Positions 1 to 6,110 of a stretch of 6,110 nucleotides of DNA are shown piece by piece (the stretch's first letter is position 1; each line of letters begins with the position of its first letter). The notes under the pieces are model-generated. The model was not told where the DNA came from, searched no databases, and saw only the letters and a program-made list of their open reading frames with translations. Origin of the DNA: Thermoleophilia bacterium UBA5186 (GTDB lineage Bacteria; Actinomycetota; Thermoleophilia; Gaiellales; Gaiellaceae). Made by a program: the position numbers and the translations under genes. The stretch is from assembly GCA_002413095.1 (NCBI GenBank), contig DHWI01000031.1, positions 7,204-13,313 of the forward strand. The letters run 5' to 3'.

Positions 1-281
1 CGTACCTGAGCTTCCGCGATCGTGCGAACAACTCGGCCGCCAAGGCCAACGTTCGCGCATCGATCCCAGGCATCGAGGCGTACAACGCCGACAACTCGGC
101 CGGCTACACGGGCCTCACGCTCGCGAAGCTGACCGCCTACGATCAGGGCATCAAGAACGTCGTCTTCCTGGGTGCGCCGAACACGACCTCGTACTGCGTC
201 AAGTCGACGGTCGGCACGAAGGTCTGGTACAAGCGCGGCCCCGGCAGCGACATCACCACCACGGCCTGCACAGGTCCATAA
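1..281 (+). CDS. Type IV pilin-like protein, C-terminal part (5' end outside window)
   Basis: The reading frame begins at position 3 and is open from the window edge to a TAA at 279-281, giving 92 residues. It starts YLSFRDRANNSAAKANVR and continues IPGIEAYNADNSAGYTG. This is the usual look of the helix just after the hydrophobic N-terminal segment of a type IV pilin or pseudopilin, followed by the 'ANVR..IP.IEAY..DN' region seen in many actinobacterial pilin-like proteins. The prepilin peptidase site and membrane helix would lie upstream, outside the window. Two cysteines (visible residues 65 and 89) bracket the C-terminal end and could form the disulfide that closes the pilin D-region. The expected location is the cell surface, as a subunit of a type IV pilus or a related secretion fibre. 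No terminator-like hairpin with a T-run follows the stop. Family assignment is by eye from the fragment. Which type of pilin it is cannot be decided without the N-terminus. Confidence 0.8.
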   Translation, partial: YLSFRDRANNSAAKANVRASIPGIEAYNADNSAGYTGLTLAKLTAYDQGIKNVVFLGAPNTTSYCVKSTVGTKVWYKRGPGSDITTTACTGP

Positions 282-371
282 CGGCACTCAGATTGTCCCC
301 AAGGGCGGTTCCACTGTCATCGAGCGGGCCGCCGCCGGAGACTCGCACGCGATGGAGCCGCAGAGCTGCGC

Positions 372-578
372 GGACGCTGCGACGGAGTCCATCCGGTCGC
401 AGTGCCGTCGCTCTCGATCACGATGCAGTACCCGGTCGCCGGCGGTCCCGGGGTGGAGCTGACCTCGATGGGCCAGTTCTCCCGGCACGCGGATTTCGTC
501 AACGCCTGGCAGCAGCCCGAGCTCTCGCGGCTCGTGGATTACTGCCTGAACGCCCTTCGCGTCTGCGGTAGTCGCTAA
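372..578 (+). pseudogene. Relic of a DUF1996-domain protein (C-terminal end only)
   Basis: One frame, ending at TAA 576-578, reads CDGVHPVAVPSLSITMQYP, then a Gly/Pro-rich turn, then GQFSRHADFVNAWQQPELSRLVDYCLNALRVC. The 'HPV.VP.L' segment, the 'G....HADF.NAW....L..LV..C.N' segment and the paired cysteines are what I know as the C-terminal end of DUF1996, a domain of secreted fungal and actinobacterial proteins of unknown function. A full domain needs roughly 200 residues or more, but only about 70 fit here, because the pilin gene stops at 281. The same frame is open between 282 and 371 but shows no recognisable DUF1996 sequence, only Arg-rich, shadow-like translation. Possible starts (GTG 402, ATG 423) lack a convincing ribosome binding site and would begin in mid-domain. 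I therefore read it as the 3' remnant of a deleted gene. A small expressed peptide is the less likely alternative. I see nothing else in 282-371. Confidence 0.6.
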
Positions 579-584
579 TACGCT
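579..584 (+). promoter_or_regulatory. Candidate -10 element of a leaderless promoter for the cyclase/ATPase gene
   Basis: The hexamer TACGCT fits the TAnnnT pattern of actinobacterial -10 elements and ends exactly 7 bases before the GTG start at 592. That is the spacing expected when transcription begins at the start codon itself. A poor -35 candidate, TTCGCG at 556-561, sits 17 bases upstream. No purine-rich Shine-Dalgarno sequence is visible just before the GTG, which favours a leaderless message. TAnnnT is a weak motif and can occur by chance, so this is suggestive only. The element overlaps the end of the DUF1996 relic. Confidence 0.3.
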
Positions 585-587
585 ACG

Positions 588-603
588 GCACGTGACCACG
601 TGC
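588..603. repeat. 16-bp palindrome of two CACGTG boxes over the start codon
   Basis: GCACGTG (588-594), a two-base spacer AC, and CACGTGC (597-603) form a perfect 7-bp inverted repeat. Each arm also contains the self-palindromic hexamer CACGTG, with the two copies 8 bp apart. The GTG start of the large gene (592-594) lies inside the left arm. At the DNA level this could be an operator for a dimeric repressor overlapping the transcription start. In a message with a leader it could instead form a 6-bp hairpin with a GACC loop that hides the start codon. Function is inferred; the symmetry is read directly. Confidence 0.45.
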
Positions 604-3600
604 GCGAACTGCGGTGCCGAGAACCGCGAGGGGGCGCGCTTCTGCGATTCGTGCGCGGCGCCGCTCGCGACGCCGGCCCACGGAGGTGAGGAGCGCAAGG
701 TCGTCAGTGTCCTCTTCGTCGATCTTGTCGGGTTCACGGCCCGCTCTGACCGCGCGGATCCCGAGGACATCCGCGCGACGCTCCGTCCGTACCACGCGCG
801 CGTCAAGCATGAGATCGAGCGCTACGGCGGCACGGTCGAGAAGTTCGTCGGCGATGCGGTCATGGCCGTCTTCGGGGCGCCGGTCGTCCACGAGGACGAC
901 GCCGAGCGGGCCGTTCGCGCTGCGCTGCAGATCCTCGACGCGATCGAGGAGCTGAACGAAGCAGGTGGGACTGAGCTCGCCGTGCGGGCGGCCGTCGATA
1001 CCGGGGAGGCGCTCGTGTCGCTCTCGGCGCGTTCGGGGGAAGGGGCCGGGATCGCAACCGGTGACGTGGTCAACACCGCGTCTCGGCTTCAGAACGCCGC
1101 GCCGATCGGAGGCGTGGTCGTCGGCGTCCTGACGTACCGCGCGACCCGGGATGCGATCGTCTACGAAGAGCTCGAGCCGGTCTCGCTGAAGGGCAAGGGG
1201 GAGCTCGTGAGCCTGTGGCGCGCGACCGGCGCGCGCAGCCGTTTCGGAGTCGACGCCGAGGCCGCACGCACCTCGCCGTTCGTCGGACGCGACCACGAGC
1301 TGAGACTCCTGCAGGACACGTACGCGCGAACCGTGCGCGACTCGAATGTCCAGCTCGTCACGGTCACCGGCGAGCCCGGGGTCGGCAAGACGCGCCTCCT
1401 CGGGGAGCTCGCGACGTTCATCGACGCCCAGCCGGAGCTCGTCTACTGGCGCCAGGGCCGGTGTCTGCCCTACGGCGAGGGGATCACGTTCTGGGCGCTC
1501 GGCGAGATCGTGAAGGCACAGGCGGGGATCCTCGAATCCGATGACCCGGCCGAAGCGGGACGCAAGCTGGCGGAGGCGGTCGCGGCGCTGGTCGACGACG
1601 AGGCCGAGCGCGACTGGCTCGAAGCCCGGCTCGCGCCGCTCGTGGGCGTCGCGCGCGGCGAGTCGGTCGAGCGGGCGGAGTCATTCACGGCCTGGCAGCG
1701 TTTCTTCGAGGCGCTTGCGGCACAGCGGCCACTCGTGCTCGTGCTCGAAGACCTCCAATGGGCGGACGCGGCCGTGCTGGAGTTCCTCGAGCACCTGGTC
1801 GACTGGTCGACCGGCCTCCCACTCCTACTCCTCTGCACCGGCCGCCCCGAGCTGTACGAGCGCCACGGCGGCTGGGGCGGCGGCAAGCGCAACTCGACCA
1901 CGGTTTCCTTGTCGCCGCTCTCGGACGAGGAGACGGCACGCCTGGTCGGCGCCCTCCTGGAGCGAGCCGTTCTTCCGGCCGAGACTCAGCGTGCGCTCCT
2001 CGACCAGGCCGGCGGAAATCCGCTCTACGCCGAGGAGTTCGTGCGCATGCTCGCCGACCGCGGCATCCTCACCAGGCGAGGATCGGGGCTCGAGGTCGAA
2101 GCGGATGAGGAGATTCAGGTCCCGGCGACCGTGCAGGCACTCATCGAGGCCAGGGTCGACACCCTCGCCCTGGAGGGAAAGGCTCTCCTGCACGACGCCG
2201 CCGTCCTCGGCAAGGTCTTCTGGTCCGGGGGCCTCGAGACGATGGGCGGCGTCGAGGCCGCGGAGGTTCGCGACGGCCTGCGCGAGCTCGTGCGCAAGGA
2301 GCTGATCCGGCCGGCGCGCACCACGTCGGTCGAAGGAGAGGCGGAGTACGTGTTCTGGCATGCGCTCACGCGTGACGTCGCCTACGCGCAGATCCCGCGT
2401 GCGGCGCGCGCACGCAAGCACCGCGCCGCCGCGGAGTGGATCGAGCAGATCGCGGGCGAGCGAGTTGCCGACCACGCGGAGCTCCTCGCCCACCATTACG
2501 TGCAGGCGCTGAAGCTCGAGCTGGCCGCGGGCGACAGCGCCGATGCTCAGGAGCTGAGCAAGCGCGCCGTGCGCTTTCTCCTGCTGGCGGGCGAACGGGC
2601 GCTGCAGCTCGATCGCGCCGCCGCGGAAGCCCATATCCGGCGAGCACTGGAGCTCGCGACGGACGATGCCGGCCGGGCACAGGCCCTCCTCTCGCTTGGA
2701 CGTTGCCTGACGCTAGGTGCGCAATACGCCCAGTCGGAGGAGGCGCTCGACGAGGCGGAGCAGCTCTTCGAGAGCCTCGGCGATCGGCTTGGCGAGGGGG
2801 CGGCACTCCTCGTTCATTCGCAATGCGTGTGGGACCTTGGAGACCGGAAGCGATTCTGGGGCTTCTTCACACGCGGCCGCGAGTTGCTTGAGCAGGAGCC
2901 TCCGGGAAGCGATCTCGCCCTCGCTTACGGACGCGAGGCGGGCGCGGCGATGCATTCCGAGCGACCGGAGGACTGCATCGAGTGGTCGAACCGGGCGCTG
3001 GCGCTGTGTGATCAGCTCGGCCTCGAGCGGGAACGGGTATTCCCCCTCCAGACCCGCGGGCACGGGCGGGTGGATCTCGGCGACCGCGGCGGGATGGACG
3101 ATCTCCGCGAGTCTCTGCGGCTCGCGCTCGAGCTCGGGCTCGGAGTAGCCACTGTGACCGGTTACATCAATCTCGGCGACATCGTCTGGTGGGATTCCGG
3201 CCCTGCGGAGGGGCAGAAGCTCTACGAAGAGGGGAGAGACTTCGGCGAGCGCCGCGGCCTGACGCGGCAGGTGATCTGGTCGAGCGTCCAGACGCTTTGG
3301 ACCCAGTACGAGCTCGGCCACTGGGACACGTTGCTCGCAGGCGCGGAGAAGTTGATCGATCAGGCGCGGCAGACCGGCGCCGGCCCCGTGCACGCGGCGG
3401 CCTCGACCTATGCCGCGCTCGTGCGCGCCGGCCGCGGCGACCGGGCCTTGCTGGATCCCGAGGCGCTACTCCGGGCTCGTGACGTGGCCGACCCGCAGGT
3501 GCTCGTCCCGGCCCTGACCGTCGCTGCACTCCTGGAGGCCGCGAACGGCCACCGTGACGCGGCCTTGGAGCTGCTCGAGGAGCGCGAGGAAGCAACACGA

Positions 3601-4008
3601 GAGCGGCCGATCTCGCGGGCCGCGTTCTTCCTTTCGCTTGCGATCAGAGTGGCCGTGTCGCTGTCCGACCTCGAGCTCGCGGAGCGCCTGATGGCGGGAG
3701 CAGCAGAGAGCATGCCGCGCTTCCAGCACATGATGCTGACGAGCCGCGCAATGCTCGAGGAAGCGCGCTCGGACGACGAAGCGGCTGCCAAGCACTATCT
3801 CGAAGCGGCGGACGCGTGGCGTGGGTACGGCAATCTCCTCGAGGAGGCGGAGGCCCTACAAGGTGCGGGGCGCTCCCTGCTTGCCCTCGGACGCAACGAC
3901 GAGGCGGCTCCGGTGCTCGAACGAGCGGACGGAATCTTCTCGGCGCTCGGCGCTCAGCCGTTCTTGATTGGGGCCGCGCGCGGCGACATCGCCGCGCCCG
4001 GAGCCTGA
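592..4008 (+). CDS. Zinc-ribbon / class III nucleotide cyclase / STAND ATPase / TPR regulator, complete
   Basis: This is a large cytoplasmic signalling protein of 1138 residues. Residues 4-21 form a CxxC-x10-CxxC zinc ribbon. Residues about 35-210 are a class III adenylate/guanylate cyclase domain with both metal-binding aspartates (D44 in FVDLVGFT, D88 in FVGDAVMAVFG), the base-contacting lysine K84, and the N161/R165 pair in GDVVNTASR. Where classical adenylate cyclases have Asp seven residues before that Asn, this protein has I154. Residues about 228-500 are a STAND/AAA-type ATPase with Walker A GEPGVGKT (260-267), Walker B LVLVLEDLQWAD (381-392) and the QAGGNPLYAEEF motif (472-483). HALTRDVAYAQIPRAAR (590-606) is a family marker. 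From about 650 to the end are TPR-like helical repeats, probably for partner binding. There is no signal peptide or membrane segment. The GTG start is chosen because no ATG, GTG or TTG lies in frame between the upstream stop (460-462) and 592, and the zinc ribbon begins at once. It likely makes cAMP, or has lost this and acts as a switch. The signal is unknown. Confidence 0.93.
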   Translation: MTTCANCGAENREGARFCDSCAAPLATPAHGGEERKVVSVLFVDLVGFTARSDRADPEDIRATLRPYHARVKHEIERYGGTVEKFVGDAVMAVFGAPVVHEDDAERAVRAALQILDAIEELNEAGGTELAVRAAVDTGEALVSLSARSGEGAGIATGDVVNTASRLQNAAPIGGVVVGVLTYRATRDAIVYEELEPVSLKGKGELVSLWRATGARSRFGVDAEAARTSPFVGRDHELRLLQDTYARTVRDSNVQLVTVTGEPGVGKTRLLGELATFIDAQPELVYWRQGRCLPYGEGITFWALGEIVKAQAGILESDDPAEAGRKLAEAVAALVDDEAERDWLEARLAPLVGVARGESVERAESFTAWQRFFEALAAQRPLVLVLEDLQWADAAVLEFLEHLVDWSTGLPLLLLCTGRPELYERHGGWGGGKRNSTTVSLSPLSDEETARLVGALLERAVLPAETQRALLDQAGGNPLYAEEFVRMLADRGILTRRGSGLEVEADEEIQVPATVQALIEARVDTLALEGKALLHDAAVLGKVFWSGGLETMGGVEAAEVRDGLRELVRKELIRPARTTSVEGEAEYVFWHALTRDVAYAQIPRAARARKHRAAAEWIEQIAGERVADHAELLAHHYVQALKLELAAGDSADAQELSKRAVRFLLLAGERALQLDRAAAEAHIRRALELATDDAGRAQALLSLGRCLTLGAQYAQSEEALDEAEQLFESLGDRLGEGAALLVHSQCVWDLGDRKRFWGFFTRGRELLEQEPPGSDLALAYGREAGAAMHSERPEDCIEWSNRALALCDQLGLERERVFPLQTRGHGRVDLGDRGGMDDLRESLRLALELGLGVATVTGYINLGDIVWWDSGPAEGQKLYEEGRDFGERRGLTRQVIWSSVQTLWTQYELGHWDTLLAGAEKLIDQARQTGAGPVHAAASTYAALVRAGRGDRALLDPEALLRARDVADPQVLVPALTVAALLEAANGHRDAALELLEEREEATRERPISRAAFFLSLAIRVAVSLSDLELAERLMAGAAESMPRFQHMMLTSRAMLEEARSDDEAAAKHYLEAADAWRGYGNLLEEAEALQGAGRSLLALGRNDEAAPVLERADGIFSALGAQPFLIGAARGDIAAPGA
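3978..3997. repeat. 9-bp inverted repeat near the convergent gene ends
   Basis: GCGCGGCGA (3978-3986) and TCGCCGCGC (3989-3997) are perfect inverted copies around a CA centre. A realistic RNA hairpin would have an 8-bp, almost entirely G+C stem with an ACAT loop. It lies in the last codons of the + strand gene. For the - strand gene it starts 15 bases beyond the stop, where a terminator hairpin would be expected. No T-run follows on either strand, so it is not a canonical intrinsic terminator. G+C-rich coding sequence can give such symmetry by chance. Confidence 0.35.
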
Positions 4009-4017
4009 CGGTCAGGC
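4003..4017. repeat. Palindrome containing both convergent stop codons
   Basis: GCCTGAC, a central G, and GTCAGGC form a perfect 7-bp inverted repeat. The left arm carries the TGA stop of the + strand gene (4006-4008). The right arm carries the TGA stop of the - strand gene (read as TCA at 4012-4014). The two genes therefore end three bases apart and mirror each other at their ends. There is no separate intergenic space for a terminator, so the transcripts must either overlap or end by a factor-dependent mechanism. As RNA the stem could be about 5 bp with an ACGGT loop. A regulatory role is unproven. Confidence 0.4.
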
Positions 4018-6110
4018 CGACGCCGCGAGCAGCGCCTCGCCGCGCCCGATGTACGCGGTGGCGCGCACGCGGCGGAAGAACGCGAGCGCCGAAGTGAGCT
4101 GCGCGTCCGCTTCCGCACGCCGCCCCTCTGCGACAAGCATCTCAGCGGCGAGCAAGCGCGCCGTCGCCTCCGCGCCCCTCACTCCCATTTCCGCGTAGAC
4201 GTCCGCCCCACGGACAAGGTCACCTGCTGCGATCGCCCGACCGGCTTCGAGCCAAGGCCTCACCGGGCGGGAGTCCGCCGTCGCCGCGAGGAACTCCTCG
4301 CTGCGGCCGTGCTCGACCAAGAACATCGGCAGCCGGTGCAACCAATGGATCGAGACATCGTGCTCGCGAAACAGCTCAGCGAGCATTGCGTCGGTCTCAG
4401 CCTGCCTCCCGGCCGCCGCGAGTGCGCACGCCCGCGCGAGCAGCGCGGGCCCGAGCTGCTGCGGATCCTTGACCCCGCGTGCAAGTTCAAGCGCACGCGC
4501 GGAGTCGTCGAACGCGCGCTGGAGGTCCCCACGGTCGAGAGAGATGTTGGTTCGAGTGATGAGCGCCGGCCCTTCGAGATAGGAGGGACCTCCCGCCACC
4601 GCTGCTTCGAGGACCTTGTCGGCGAGGGCCAGCGCCTCGTCCCAATGGCCCCGCATTTCGTGGTCCAGCATGTCCTCGCCGTCGAGCCACTGCAGACCAC
4701 CGACGTTTCCAAACTGCTCGGCGGCGCGGCGACCGCCTGCGAGATACTCAGAGGCCGCGGCGAGCCGCCCGAGGGCCCAGCTCATGTTTGCGAGGTTGTT
4801 GTAAGCCTTGTGGATCTGCTCCGGCGAGTTCGTCGCCTCCGCGAGCGCGAGACTGCGCTCGAGATCAGTCATCCCGTCCTCGTCGCCCTCAGAGACGCGC
4901 GCCATTCCGATGGTGTTGAGCACATGCGACGCGAGGTCGTCGTTCGCGAGCTCCTCTGCAATCGGCAGCGCACGCTCGGCGAGGGCAAACGCTTCGTCCG
5001 TGCGCCCGGCGAGATACAGGTCTCGTGCCCGTTGAGCAAGAGCATGAGCCTTGGACGGTGACGAGGGTCTGTCCGCGACGAGCGCCACGGCCCGCTCGCC
5101 GTGCTCGTTGGAGCGGTCGTTTTCTCCCCGCACCCAGAACATCTGCGACAGCAGAATCTCGGCTTCGGCAACGCGCTCGACCTCGCCGCGCTCGAGTAAG
5201 CCGTCCCGAGCCGCGAGCGTACCCTCCAGGTCGATCTCGCCGCGAAGCCAGTTCGCCCGTGCGATGAGAAACTGCAGTGCGGGACGTCCTGGGTCCCGGG
5301 CCTCCATTAGCTCCATCGCGGAAGCGGCGAAGTCGAGCGCCGCATTCCAGGAGTTGAGTGCCAAGGCACGCTCGGCTGCTTCGACGAGCGCGTCCTTGGC
5401 GGGTTCCCTCACAGACCCGATCTCGACGCCGGCGGCCCTCGCCAGCGACAGCGCCTCGCGGTAGTGGTGCGCCAGCATCTCGGCGCGGTCCTCGCTGCGA
5501 TCGCTTGCGAGCGACTCGATCCACTCCGCGGTGAGCCGGTGCTTGTCGACGCGCGATGCGCGCGGGATCTGGCCGTACGCGACGTCGCGCACGAGGAGGT
5601 GGAGAAACGCGTACTGGGTTTCGCCGGCGACGGCCGAACGGCGTTCGCGACGGACGAATTCCTTCCGTTCGAGCGCGTGCAGAACCTCCTCGACCGCCCG
5701 CGGCTCCCGTCGTCCGATCGCGCCCAGGGCGCCCGGCCAAAAGACCTTGCCGAGGACGGCCGCATCCTGGATGAGCTCCTTCTCGGCCGGCGCGAGCGCG
5801 TCGAGCCGAGCGGCGATCATTCCCTGCACCGTCTCGGGCAGGGGCAGGTCTTCGTCACCGCTCAGGCGCCAGCCGCTGCTGCCGCGCACGAGGAAGCCGC
5901 GGTCCTGGAGCATCCGCACGTACTCCTCCGCGTAGAGCGGGTTGCCCTCGGCGCGCGCCAGCACTGCCGACTGGATCTCGGCGGGAAGCAGCATCTGGTC
6001 GAGCAGCGAACCCAGCAGTTGGGCTGTCTCGCCTTCCGACAGCGCTGAGATCGAGACCGTCGCCGCATTCCGTTTGCCGCCGCCCCAGCCGGGCCGCCGG
6101 TCGAGTAGTT
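4012..6110 (-). CDS. STAND ATPase / TPR regulator of the cyclase family, C-terminal part (5' end outside window)
   Basis: The - strand frame is open from the window edge (first full codon at 6108) to the TGA at 4014-4012, giving 698 visible residues. The ATG at 5994 is internal: upstream codons read WGGGKRNAATVS and ALSEGETAQLLGSLLDQ, matching WGGGKRNSTTVSLSPLSDEETARLVGALLE in the neighbouring + strand protein. Visible residues 54-67 (EGNPLYAEEYVRML) are the end of a STAND ATPase module. The Walker motifs lie outside. QDAAVLGKVFWPGAL (visible 114-128) and HLLVRDVAYGQIPRASR (visible 170-186) are family markers. From about visible residue 230 onward come TPR-like helix pairs, for example SKAHALAQRARDLYLAGRTDEAFALAERAL. 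The end, YIGRGEALLAASA, is typical of large actinobacterial cyclase-ATPases. A cyclase or other effector domain at the N-terminus is likely but unseen. It is a probable paralogue of the + strand gene and converges on it. The function is probably cytoplasmic signalling; the ligand is unknown. Confidence 0.9.
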   Translation of the reverse strand, partial: LLDRRPGWGGGKRNAATVSISALSEGETAQLLGSLLDQMLLPAEIQSAVLARAEGNPLYAEEYVRMLQDRGFLVRGSSGWRLSGDEDLPLPETVQGMIAARLDALAPAEKELIQDAAVLGKVFWPGALGAIGRREPRAVEEVLHALERKEFVRRERRSAVAGETQYAFLHLLVRDVAYGQIPRASRVDKHRLTAEWIESLASDRSEDRAEMLAHHYREALSLARAAGVEIGSVREPAKDALVEAAERALALNSWNAALDFAASAMELMEARDPGRPALQFLIARANWLRGEIDLEGTLAARDGLLERGEVERVAEAEILLSQMFWVRGENDRSNEHGERAVALVADRPSSPSKAHALAQRARDLYLAGRTDEAFALAERALPIAEELANDDLASHVLNTIGMARVSEGDEDGMTDLERSLALAEATNSPEQIHKAYNNLANMSWALGRLAAASEYLAGGRRAAEQFGNVGGLQWLDGEDMLDHEMRGHWDEALALADKVLEAAVAGGPSYLEGPALITRTNISLDRGDLQRAFDDSARALELARGVKDPQQLGPALLARACALAAAGRQAETDAMLAELFREHDVSIHWLHRLPMFLVEHGRSEEFLAATADSRPVRPWLEAGRAIAAGDLVRGADVYAEMGVRGAEATARLLAAEMLVAEGRRAEADAQLTSALAFFRRVRATAYIGRGEALLAASA

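Noticed and set aside
282..371. Possible terminator after the pilin gene
   Set aside because: Short G/C runs are present, but I found no convincing stem followed by a T-run.
172..571. Two + strand frames (172-462 and 293-571) across the pilin end and the gene-poor gap
   Set aside because: Both are Arg/Ser-rich without domain features. The third frame explains the sequence as pilin end plus DUF1996 relic.
583..1296. 237-codon - strand frame opposite the zinc ribbon and cyclase domain
   Set aside because: The + strand has clear catalytic motifs here. The opposite frame is a low-information Arg/Asp-rich shadow.
1825..2634. Long open frame of 269 codons on the - strand inside the + strand cyclase/ATPase gene
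   Set aside because: It is antisense to the strongly recognised STAND ATPase region, its translation has no family features, and long antisense frames are expected in DNA this rich in G+C.
2713..3393. 226-codon - strand frame opposite the TPR region of the first large gene
   Set aside because: The + strand frame is continuous through here with helical-repeat character. The antisense translation matches no family I recognise.
4309..5061. 250-codon + strand frame inside the - strand gene
   Set aside because: It is antisense to the TPR region of the second large gene and has no recognisable domain.
4889..5740. 283-codon Arg-rich frame on the - strand, in a different frame from the real gene
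   Set aside because: The alternative frame yields extreme Arg/Gly/Ala composition. The overlapping frame ending at 4012 carries the family motifs and continues through.
5992..5994. ATG as the start of the - strand gene
   Set aside because: The frame stays open to the window edge, and the upstream codons align with the ATPase region of the neighbouring protein, so this Met is internal.
5464..6048. 194-codon + strand frame opposite the second large gene
   Set aside because: It is antisense to the conserved GNPLYAEE and RDVAYGQIPRA region, so it is a shadow.

Overview
The window is high-GC bacterial chromosomal DNA in which the coding strand shows strong G/C bias at third codon positions. The gene content is a type IV pilin-like protein and two very large cyclase/STAND-ATPase/TPR regulators. 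That combination suggests a soil-type actinobacterium, possibly of the Thermoleophilia (Solirubrobacterales/Gaiellales) kind. This placement is inferred from protein style and composition, not from a marker gene.

Layout from left to right. (1) Positions 1-281, + strand: the C-terminal 92 residues of a pilin-like secreted protein whose start lies outside the window. (2) Positions 282-591: about 310 bases without an intact gene. Its right two thirds (about 372-578) encodes, in one open frame, a recognisable C-terminal piece of a DUF1996 domain with no room for the rest of the gene, so I read it as a gene relic. The relic runs up to the next gene, where a candidate leaderless promoter (TACGCT, 579-584) and a 16-bp palindrome of two CACGTG boxes (588-603) cover the GTG start. 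(3) Positions 592-4008, + strand: a complete 1138-residue protein with a zinc ribbon, a class III nucleotide cyclase domain, a STAND/AAA-type ATPase and a long TPR-like helical region. (4) Positions 4012-6110, - strand: the C-terminal 698 residues of a second protein of the same family, running off the right edge. The two large genes converge, and their TGA stops are separated by three bases inside a small palindrome.

The two large genes look like paralogues in tail-to-tail orientation. They align from the end of the ATPase module through the family motif around HxLxRDVAYxQIPRA and into the TPR region. Both are probably cytoplasmic signal-responsive proteins. The complete one couples an ATP-driven switch and a protein-interaction scaffold to a cyclase domain. 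Nothing in the window identifies their signal or partner. The pilin fragment and DUF1996 relic have no evident functional link to them. I found no tRNA, rRNA, CRISPR array, transposase or phage gene. The points most worth a second look are the DUF1996 relic, the CACGTG palindrome on the start codon, the apparent non-canonical substrate position of the cyclase, and the convergent paralogue pair.
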